From NCBI GenBank assembly GCA_002104945.1, contig MCFH01000001.1, positions 124,001 to 188,000 on the forward strand: a stretch of 64,000 bases of DNA, in the 5' to 3' direction. Positions 55,794 to 64,000 of this stretch are shown here, in pieces (the first letter of the stretch is position 1; the number at the start of each line of letters is the position of its first letter). The notes beneath the pieces were generated by a model. It saw only the letters and a program-made list of their open reading frames with translations, had not been told where the DNA came from and ran no database searches. The translations under genes were made by a program, and so were the position numbers. This stretch comes from Piromyces finnis (lineage: Eukaryota > Neocallimastigomycota > Neocallimastigomycetes > Neocallimastigales > Neocallimastigaceae).

Positions 55794-55804
55794 GTAATTG
55801 TTAT
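55794..55804 (-). other. Alpha-B self-priming PBS
   Basis: Sense ATAACAATTAC next to the LTR, complementary over 11 nt to sense GTAATTGTTAT at 55929-55939. A sense TATAAATA (55967-55974) lies 35 nt upstream of that primer. Confidence 0.83.
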
Positions 55805-56410
55805 TGTAATGTTGAACACTGAAAGAATAGATTAGGATATCTATTCTATTACAATAACACAAAAATTTGAAAAAATAAAATAAAAAATTGTTTTATAAAA
55901 TATCTTTTATTATAATAAAATTTTAATAATAACAATTACATCGATAAAATGATGAAAAATATCTTCTATTTATATTTTTCCTAAATACATTTATATTATA
56001 TTATAACTATTTATTTCTTATATATTATTATTTAAAATCTACACTAAAATCTTAATTATTAATAAATATTTAAACTATAACTATTTTTAGTAAAATACAA
56101 TTGGCAATTCAAATTAAGTACTATTCAATTTGAATATGTGCCCATGTATTATTGATATATTAATCATTTATTATTTATTTATTTCTATGAAAAAACAATA
56201 CTAAAACTAGGGATTTAAATTGAGAATATTAATTTACTTGTTAAACATTAAAAATAAATTAATAATTTATTTTGTTTTAAACTTTAATTATTAATAAATA
56301 AATTATGTCTCATTTTCTTTTTCTGAATATAATTTGTGTAACTTAAACAATAATACTTGTGGCTTAAGTTACATTAAAGATATCAAACAGAGGCGTTTGA
56401 TATCTTTACA
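55805..56410 (-). repeat. Alpha-B 5' LTR
   Basis: 606 bp. The sense strand starts TG then a perfect 14-bp stem (56375-56388/56395-56408). A second 10-bp stem TGTAACTTAA/TTAAGTTACA follows. Confidence 0.96.
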
Positions 56411-56490
56411 TACAATAACTGTCGAGATAAAACAATATAAGATAACAGAAGTAGTTGAAAAGTTGCAATATAACTACCAATCCGTTATCA

Positions 56491-58330
56491 AACAGATTCG
56501 TTACAGAAGCTATTAATGATTACGATGCAGTCGAGTGGGTAGAAGCAATTAATGAAGAACTTTCAAATCTATACAATAACAACATTATGACGTTTGTTAA
56601 ATCTGTTCCTCTGTAATGGTGACACAGAAAGAATAGATTAGGATATCTATTCTATTACAATAACACTAAATTTAAAATAAAAATAAAAATTGTTTTATTA
56701 GAAATATCTTTTATAATAGAAATTTTATTAATAACAATTACATTGATAAAATGATGAAAAATATCTTCTATTTATATTTTTCCTAAATACATTTATATTA
56801 TATTATAACTATTTATTTAAAATATATTATTATTTAAAACCTACACTAAAATCTTAATTATTAATAAAATATTTAAACTATAATTATTTTAGTAAAATTA
56901 AATAGGCAATTCAAATCAAATACTATTTTATTTGAATATGTGCCCATGTATTATTTATATATTAATCATTTATTATTTATATACTATTCATCTTTTTCTA
57001 TCAAAAACAATAATACTTGTGGCTCAAATTACATTAAAGATATCAAGCTGAGGCGTTTGATATCTTTACATACTCCTGGTAAAAACATAATAACAACGAA
57101 GTGGGTCTTCTCAACCAAAAAGGATGCTGATAATAAAATAATTAAATACAAAGCCAGGTTGGTTGCAAGAGGATTTACTCAAAAACAAGGTATAGATTAT
57201 GAACTAACTTATAGTCCCACTCTCAACATCGATTGCCTAAAACTGATAATAGCTATATCTGCCAAGATGAACTGGAACATATTTCAATTAGATATAAAGG
57301 CCGCATACCTCAATGCTAAACTCGACAAAGAAATCTATACTACCATTCCCAAGGGTGATTCCAATTACCAAAAAGGGTATTGGAAACTTAACAAAGCACT
57401 ATATGGCCTCAAACAATCTGGCAGACAGTGGAATGAAACCATTACTGGATTCTTAAGTAAAATCGGGTTCAAACAACTAGAATCAGAACAATGTATATTC
57501 AAGTTTGCTATCAATGGTAACCTAAAATGCATCATTGGCTTATATGTAAACGACATGATCATAGCCGGTGAAGAATATAATATATCCAAAGCGATAGCTA
57601 AAATTAAAGAAGAGTTTAAGGTGTCCAAATGCGAACCCGTCAACTTTATATTAGGAATCAAAGTAGAAAAATCAACAATCAACAATCAGCACATATATAA
57701 AATTTCACAAATTGCATTTATAGATAATGTTCTCAACAATTTTAATATGAAAAATATCAAAATGTCAAAAACTCCTTGCTCGGCAGATAATCCCGCACAC
57801 GAAAACAAAAATCAATTTGACAAGACCAAATACAAACGTGCTATCGGATCCTTAATATACTTAGCAAGATGCACTAGACCGGATATCGCGTTCGGGGTTA
57901 ATAAGGTGGCAAGAAAATGTGAACACCCAACAGTATCCGACTGGTATAAAATTAAAAATATACTGAGATACTTAAACACAACAAAGGAATACAAGATCAA
58001 ATATGATGGTAAAGGTGAAATAACAGGATATACTGATTCGGACTTTGCTGGTGATTTAAATGATAGAAAATCGACTTCCGGGAATATTATATTAATGGGA
58101 AGAAGTCCTATCTGTTGGAAATCAAAGAAACAAAGTATTGTAGCTACCAGTACAGCTGAAGCCGAATATATAGCTACATCGGAATGCCTAAAACAAATAT
58201 CAAATTATTAATAAATGGTTCCCATAACATATGATAATGATAAGGCAAGGGATCAGCAATAGTTTGTGTAAAGCAAAAGTTATATAAAAATATTCCATTT
58301 ACTAGTCATTTATCTATATAATGATTGTAC
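56491..58330 (+). pseudogene. Copia G RT/RNase H, truncated and interrupted
   Basis: Starts inside the RT leader (NDYDAVEWVEAINEELSNL, about 56512-56570), is broken by a solo alpha LTR at 56612-57070, and continues in frame after it. It then has GKNIITTKWVFSTKKDADNK, YKARLVARGFTQKQGIDYE, QLDIKAAYLNAKLD, YVNDMIIAG (second-last Asp position read as Asn where the usual motif is YVDD) and TDSDFAGDLND with TSTAEAEYIATSE for RNase H. The frame stops at 58211, but a decayed tail similar to the usual SKHIDIKYH end is traceable to about 58330. Gag, protease and integrase are missing upstream, where X2 and beta4 lie. The YVND change and truncation make it inactive. The ATG at 56940 lies in the LTR and is not its start. 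Confidence 0.9.
56612..57070 (-). mobile_element. Solo alpha-family LTR in Copia G
   Basis: 459 bp, TGTAATGGTGACAC to ATCTTTACA, shorter than the 606-bp type because of internal deletions. The flanks TCCTC (56607-56611) and TACTC (57071-57075) are a TSD with one change. Removing it restores the Copia reading (KSVP-PGKN). Confidence 0.87.
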
Positions 58331-58939
58331 GGTAGCTGAAAAGAAACTATTGTATCTTCCAAATTTTTGTAAATACGCTCCAATAATAATGGTGGACTAG
58401 AATTTCTAGTTCCGAATGCTATATCAGAAACATCACGGGTATTTTTATACGGCATGTCACTTATCATTCAAAATTAGTATTTCTTAACTGATTATACATG
58501 TGCAATACCAATTAAGAATTTTTATAAAGAAATCGTCCCAAGACATATGTATCACTATTAACTCTACTTTTACTTTTATTACTATCTACTGATTTATCAA
58601 AATTTATCAATATCAATATACAATATATAATATAAAATTTATTTATAGATATTGATGAACTAAAAAATTGTTCATCATTTCTGCTACATAGATACATTAG
58701 AACAGTCAGGAGTAACTAATAATAACAATCCTAGTAGTGTTTTCATAACAACAGCGAATACAAATAATCCAAGTAATTTCCAAATTTAAGTGAAGTTTAT
58801 TAAGATCAATGAATATAAGTCGATTTAAATTAAGAGATTTATTGATAGTATATCTAAGGATTTTACCTTCATTATTGAGTCTTCTGTCTTCCAATAATGC
58901 TCTCTAATATATTAATTACTTTTAATATTAATTTTAATA
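58331..58939. other. No recognised feature
   Basis: Short ORFs on both strands with no motif I can name. Probably decayed transposon sequence between Copia G and the fossil LINE. Confidence 0.4.
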
Positions 58940-59470
58940 AGATTATACCTTTCATTAGAACCGAGATAATGAAAGCGGAGGAGGGAATAAACCATTCCAG
59001 ATTTTGTTGAAAAATATTTTTAAGCTAATTTCCAGCAGATGGATATTTTTTTTCAAGTTTTTGTTACAAAAGAAAACTTTAAAAGGAATTCAACTGGGGT
59101 ATTATCGGGACCTAATGCCTTATTATTCTTCATTGAAATAACAATATCACGAATTTCTTCAATAGAAATAGGACCATTTATATCTCATATTATTTGGTTT
59201 ATATGATTGAAACGTAAGACTCTTCTCCAGTAGCTACGATTTAATAGATATAATTTGCAACATCTGATACAAGATTTTCATAGTGCTCAGTCTATCAATT
59301 ATTTATGAGGAGGAAAAAATATATTTTTTTATCATTTATATCCTTAATAGTTGAAACATGGGAGGATGTGTAACTTGGTCTGGTAAACTCTATGAGACTT
59401 TTCTAGCCTTACCTAAAACTTTTATTTATAAAATGTTTTCCTATGGAGATAAATATTAGCTTTTTATAGA
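58940..59470 (-). pseudogene. Fossil LINE reverse-transcriptase fragment
   Basis: With many stops and shifts, the minus strand still reads HYENLVSDVANY, then DINGPISIEEIRDIVISMKN, then NKALGPDNTPVEF, then KIWNGLF. These align with the intact-looking equivalents in the LINE at 62216-63082 (HFENLALDP; DISIDEVKSAI; YKASGPDGIPIEF; RIWDGDF). It is an old, independent copy of a related element. Confidence 0.7.
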
Positions 59471-60539
59471 TTAGATATAAAATCACTCGTAAACAGTATT
59501 ATATTTATAAAAATTTATGTAATATTATTAATAACTCTCCAGTCCGATAGAGACTTGATATTTTCATAAGCCAAATGTTTTAATGTATTGGAGATAATGA
59601 AATACTGGACAGTTAAATTCCCCTTGAATAACGACTTCTATTTTTTGACCAATTGATTTGAATTTAGCATAAAAAACAAAAACTATATCATAAAGTAGGC
59701 ATAGTTCAATTCTTATTATTCATTTTAAAAGAACTTACTGTCAATATATAGATATATAGTATAAGATAATGAGAATATAATAAAAATAAAAAGGATAAAA
59801 AAAATAAAAAAAAATAGTAGAAAAGACAAATTGATAAGATAACTTGTAGATTGTTTGTCTAACAATGTTTTTTATTTTATTGTTTGAATAAACTTAGAGA
59901 TATAACTCTATCAAAGTCTTTATTTAAGAAATAAATTTGAATTTGGATCATTGCATAATTTTGTATTATTACAGTATTTTGTAATATTTTTAGTTGTTTC
60001 TAGAATTTGTTGGATGAATAATGGTGTTGTAACGAGGTCTAATTGTTAGTTTTGAATACTCATATAAGTTTAATCAATGATAAGGTCAGAGGGATAAAAA
60101 AAATGAGAAGTCAATAGAATACTATATTAAATGAACATTAGGTAAATAAGATAATTACTTATTTTCTATATCATATTTCAGAAAAAAAAAAAGTCATTTC
60201 CCCCTCTCAGAAAACGCTTTTGGCTATTAATTTAAACATTGACCATTATTAGTCAATAATATGTGATTTTGGCTAAAAACTTCGTATTCAAATAAAATAT
60301 TAATTTAATTTGTCATTTTTTTTTAACGGCATCAAATATTTTAAACTTTATTATTAATTTAATTAAAATTATAATACATGTAATAAAAAAAATTAAAAAT
60401 AAAAATAAAAATAAAAAAAAATATGTTTAAATAAACACAAATGAATAAAAATTGGGTATAATGTATTCGAGTCATTTTAATTAAAGTAAGAAAGCCACTA
60501 TTATACTAAAATATAATAATTGTATTTGACTTTCAATGG
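59471..60539. other. AT-rich stretch, no gene seen
   Basis: Contains simple A/T runs (for example around 59790-59815 and 60390-60425). It may hold the 3' end of the LINE, since sense-strand A runs occur at about 60185 and 60317, but no clear tail or TSD is visible. Confidence 0.4.
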
Positions 60540-60566
60540 GACACCGAGCCAAAGATCAAAATTTTA

Positions 60567-61664
60567 TCATGGAACAAAATTATGATCTCCATTGGTTGCG
60601 CTGGCCCTCCTGGCCTGTCTTACTGTTTCTTCAGCATTGACGCTCTTGGATGTTGCTTCAAACCTTTTGAACATTGTCCATTGCTGGCCAATAGCAAAAG
60701 GCATGATTTTGGTTAGAAGTTCCGAGGTTACCGTCAAGAATAGTGTTCCTTCGTTAGTGCCAGATTGAATCTGACACTTGCAAAGTTCTTTCCATTTCCT
60801 TGAATTGTAATTGATATTGTTAAAACTTCTTCCCCCAAGAAGGAATTTAAATATTTTATTGCATACACTAGAATAATCATACACATTAATATTCACCGGA
60901 TTATTAGAACTATTACTATCATTAACTAAATTACTATCTAAATTAGAATTATTATCTTCACTATTGTTATTACTATTATTATTACTTCTACTACTATTAC
61001 TGTTATTATTACTATTGATACTACTACTATTGTTACTATTATTATTACTATTGGTACTATTACTATTAATGTTATTGCTATCTCTACTGATATTAACATT
61101 TTCATTGTTATTGATAGGACTGTTGGAATTACGTTGACTGAAAAAATTTAATAATAGGACTATGGAATTGTAATGTTTAAAACGGATATCTCTAAATGTT
61201 GGACAATCTAATAACCAATGCTTAATACTTTGATCTCCACACTTGCAACATGGACAGTAGTTAGGACAAACTGGATCAACAAATTTAGCAGCTTTGGCAA
61301 CTCTAGCATCCAACTTGTATCCGCTTCTTGCTTTCAATAGCCAGTAGAAGCCATAGGCAAACTCTGGGTACTCATAACATAATTTGATAAAATCTTTAGT
61401 TTCAATAAATTTATTATCATCATAATATTGCGCTTTGATTGAATTCCCTTTGAGATCTTTCCAATAAAAGTTTTTAACTGCTTTAACATCTCCATGTTTC
61501 TTTAGTTTTTTATCAAGTGTCCTACTTGATTTGCACCACGTGTATTTTCTAAATTTAGGAATGTAATTAACAAGGTATGAGATAATACAATTTGAGTTTT
61601 TCCATTTGTTAAAACATCTAACCTGAGCTAACGCACATTTGGCTGACAACAGAGGAATATTCAA
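60567..61664 (-). pseudogene. LINE C-terminal region with zinc-binding motif
   Basis: 365-codon open frame. It contains CPNYCPCCKCGDQSIKHWLL followed by DCPTF, the spacing of the zinc-binding domain found after RT in LINEs (C-x-x-C ... H-x4-C). It then has a long Asn/Ser low-complexity tract (about residues 180-260) and a basic end (VRQARRASATNGDHNFVP). It is the 3' part of the LINE ORF2, separated from the thumb by a frame break at about 61664-61722. The ATG at 61664 is probably internal. Confidence 0.75.
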
Positions 61665-61721
61665 ATCTTTTGAGATAGAGTATAAAGATATAAACGATAC
61701 AGCTTTATGAACTCCGGCAAT

Positions 61722-62215
61722 TCATCGTATTCCTTTGTTAACATGCTTCTGAGCAATTCTAGACCTAGCTTTGTTGGATCCAAGTAATGGTGCAAAGTAT
61801 GAAACTCTGTTGATTACTTGTGAGTTAAGTACTAGCTTTTTGAAGGGAATAGGAATATTAGGATTTCTTAAGAATTTACTGACTGAGAAAAGTTCTTTCA
61901 AAACCTTGTTATTAAGAGCTTTAATTTCAGGTTTAAGGGACAAATTCTTATCAAGTGGAACATCTTTTTTAAGCATCCTCTTGATGGAGCACAAATAACT
62001 ATATCATCTGCAAAAAGTCCACCACAGCATCGAGTGTCACCTAAACTGACTCCGAGATCTTCGCACTCTCTAAATATATCATTAATAAAGAGATTAAAAA
62101 GAATAAGAAAAAGTGGGCAACCCTGACGGACTCCTTTCTTCACATCAAAAGATTTCGAGAATTGTCCATCTAATTTGACATTAGCCTTAGATGTTAAATA
62201 TAAATTTTTGATGAA
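61722..62215 (-). pseudogene. LINE RT palm (FADD) and thumb, frameshifted
   Basis: The first frame (from about 62215) has KKGVRQGCPLFLILFNLFIND and GLFADDIVICAPS, the RT B and C blocks with the catalytic Asp pair. A shift near 61990 moves to a second frame (NKVLKELFSVSKFLRNPNIP ... SRIAQKHVNKGIR) corresponding to the thumb. Confidence 0.82.
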
Positions 62216-63082
62216 TTATAAACTCTTACCTCGGATTCCTAAACAATCTAATTTATGGAGAATATTACCGATTGGGACTGAATCGTATGCTTTCCTGAGA
62301 TCTAAAAAGGCCAAATATGTATCTTTATTATCTAATTGACGTCTACGGCATATTTCTTGGATTGAAATGAAAAGACTAATACTTTCTTCCTTTTTTCGAA
62401 AACCAAATTGTTCAGGTCTAATGAAATTATTCTTTAAACCATATTCTGAGATTCTAGTGGTGACAATTTTAGAAATCAACTTAATACCATTATTGATAAG
62501 TGATATACCTCGATAGTTATCACAATCTGTCAAATCTCCCTTCTTAGGAATAGAAACAATACTGGATTCATTCCAAGAGCTGAGGAAATCTCCATCCCAA
62601 ATACGGTTGAATAATTTAAGAATAAAATTTAAACCATGAGCATCATTATCTGAAGTAGTATTACCAGAAGAGTTATTATCTGTAGCATTATTAGAATCAT
62701 TACTTGATGAAATTAATGCTTTGTAAAATTCAATTGGAATACCATCCGGACCTGATGCTTTATAATTTGGAGTAGAGAGGATAGCTGACTTGACTTCATC
62801 AATACTAATATCTTGGTTGATATCCCATTCATCAAGCATAGGGAGTGAAAAACGTTTATTCGTTGGTTCTTCATACCAATGCTCCAAATCAAGACTTACA
62901 CCACTTGGATCTAATGCAAGGTTTTCGAAATGATCATGCCACACTTCTATTTGTTCTTCTGTAGCAACAACTAATTCTCCATTTTTGTTTTTAATTGGTT
63001 GAGCAATAAAGAAAGAATCTTTTCCAATTTTTGCAGTTTTCTTGATCCATTTCCAGGCCTTCTTAGGATTATGACTCTTCAT
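62216..63082 (-). pseudogene. LINE RT N-terminal half
   Basis: A linker (MKSHNPKKAWKWIKKT) is followed by RT blocks 0-2a and A: SGPDGIPIEFYKAL, SSIVSIPKKGDLTDCDNYRG, ISLINNGIKLISKIV, RPEQFGFRKKEESI, and FLDLRKAYDSVP with the first catalytic Asp. It stops at 62216, and the RT continues in another frame at 62215. An Asn/Ser insertion interrupts block 2 (SSSNDSNNATDNNSSGN). Confidence 0.85.
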
Positions 63083-63253
63083 ATACTCACATCCTGTTTT
63101 AATCCAATGAAGATATTCTTACTTCCTAAATTCATTACATCTTTTGTGGATGTAATTGATGAGCTTACGGTAGATTTTAATTCTTTTAATAAATTCATCT
63201 ATATCACAAATTCTTTCTTTTTTAAATCTCTTATACAACTTCATTTTGATTTT

Positions 63254-64000
63254 TTAAAGATTAAAAATTTGTTGTAAAATATGAAATGAAGACTTTATAA
63301 CATCATTTGCTGGGGTAATACTGAGCTCGTCTGCAATTGAAAGAGCAGTTGAAGTAAACTCTTTGGAAAGTTCATCTGTTGAAACATTAGAATCGTTGAG
63401 TTTTGCTGAAAGTATTTGGAATTCATTATGACTGATAATAGATTCCTTTTCCTCAATACATTTTAATCTATTCCATTTCAGAATTTTCTTAGGAACATTA
63501 AAGTCATTAGAAAAATCTACCATAGGAATAATCTTACCATTAATAAGGAGTGGCTTATGGTCTGATACAGGATAAAAATTATTTATAAATGATCCTGAGT
63601 GAATAAGACCTTTCATCTTCGAATTAATAAGAGCATAGTCAATGTCGGAAGATTGATCACCTCGAGTCCAAGAGATAGTAGACCCTCTAAGCGGAAGAAT
63701 TTCCCAATCTCCTAATCCATTAGTTGATAACCAGTTGGATAATTTTACTTTAGACATATTAAAATCACCAACAAGAATCGATGGATGGGATGAATGAGCT
63801 TGTAACCACAAGCGAACTTCTAACTTTGCATGGTCAACATAGATGTTGTGATGACTATGAGGCATATAAACATTTCCAATCGAGCATTTGAATCTATTCC
63901 AAAGACTAAAAGCTAAAAGTATAAATAGAAATAATATACTTTCCAGAGAAGTTTTCAAGTGAGGCTTGACACGAATTGTGAAAACCTAAATATAAGCCTC
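63254..64000 (-). pseudogene. LINE endonuclease, C-terminal part (partial)
   Basis: Endonuclease/exonuclease/phosphatase fold: NVYMPHSHHN, VGDFNMS (catalytic Asp/Asn), SDIDYALIN, PVSDHKPLLIN (catalytic Asp-His). It nicks target DNA for target-primed reverse transcription. The N-terminal catalytic half is outside the window. It is separated from the RT by a frame break at 63083-63253. Confidence 0.87.

Larger units (their letters stand above)
50141..56410 (-). mobile_element. Gypsy alpha copy B, intact
   Basis: Identical-looking 606-bp LTRs (50141-50746, 55805-56410), TSD TACAA (50136-50140, 56411-56415), PPT of alternating GA next to the 3' LTR (50747-50757), self-priming PBS at 55794-55804 and an unbroken 1530-codon ORF. 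Inserted in X2; the undisturbed target is visible in X1 at about 11200. Confidence 0.97.
60540..64000 (-). mobile_element. Endonuclease-type LINE, frameshifted, continues past the window
   Basis: Minus-strand order is apurinic-like endonuclease, RT, thumb, and cysteine/histidine C-terminus, spread over at least four frames. The 5' part lies beyond 64000. LTRs are absent. Asn/Ser-rich insertions match the base composition of the region. Confidence 0.88.

Noticed and set aside
56940-57075. N-terminal extension of the Copia G ORF from ATG 56940
   Set aside because: These codons are solo alpha LTR sequence read through by chance; the Copia frame resumes at about 57072.
1-64000. CRISPR array, operon or host protein-coding gene
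   Set aside because: All sizeable ORFs are retrotransposon proteins or their antisense; the tandem arrays seen lie inside element leaders or coding linkers.

Overview
This is 64 kb of very AT-rich eukaryotic DNA in which I find no ordinary host gene. It is a graveyard and nursery of retrotransposons nested inside one another. The chromodomain Ty3/Gypsy elements with self-priming signals, Ty1/Copia elements, an endonuclease-type LINE and the Asn-rich proteins fit a low-GC fungus best, but an AT-rich microsporidian or other protist cannot be excluded. I name families with Greek letters or capitals. I set element edges by matching LTR pairs and target-site duplications (TSDs) read directly from the sequence.

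Layout. (1) 1-4826: Gypsy alpha copy A, minus strand, cut by the window edge and frameshifted. (2) 4827-46070: one old Copia element (K, minus strand) shattered into three pieces (4827-5121, 14671-14760, 45376-46070). The first gap holds solo LTR phi2, solo LTR beta3, the full Gypsy beta copy C1 (5124-12752, TSD CTTTG) and solo LTR eta1. C1 itself contains solo LTR phi1, which contains solo LTR X1. The second gap is the full-length plus-strand Gypsy zeta element (14761-45375, TSD ATAAT). Zeta's own LTRs and flanks were hit by solo LTR D1, Gypsy beta copy C2 (15603-22458, TSD AATAC), Copia gamma (22582-28491, TSD ATTTT), solo LTR eta2, LTR D2 (which contains Gypsy epsilon, 36079-43755, TSD ATTAT) and an unidentified insert J. 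(3) 46071-50140: unidentified sequence R with solo LTR D3, then beta4/eta3/alpha LTR nests and LTR X2. (4) 50141-56410: intact Gypsy alpha copy B (TSD TACAA), inside X2. (5) 56491-58330: decayed Copia G RT/RNase H, interrupted by a solo alpha LTR. (6) 58940-64000: a fossil LINE RT fragment, then a frameshifted LINE running off the window end.

Beta-C2, gamma, alpha-B and epsilon have intact ORFs and LTR pairs that look identical by eye, so they are recent and possibly active. Beta-C1, alpha-A, K, G and the LINEs are broken. The zeta ORF is intact although its LTRs are riddled with insertions.

Most notable: all four Gypsy families carry a 10-11 nt primer-binding site complementary to a stretch inside their own LTR, with a TATAAATA box 35-40 nt upstream of that stretch in three of them (Tf1/sushi-style self-priming). 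Epsilon has a textbook -1 frameshift signal between gag and pol. Gamma appears to be primed by an internal anticodon-arm fragment of tRNA-Lys(CUU). About ten nested insertions lie within about 20 bp of an LTR terminus. The D-family LTRs carry hairpins with compensatory changes.
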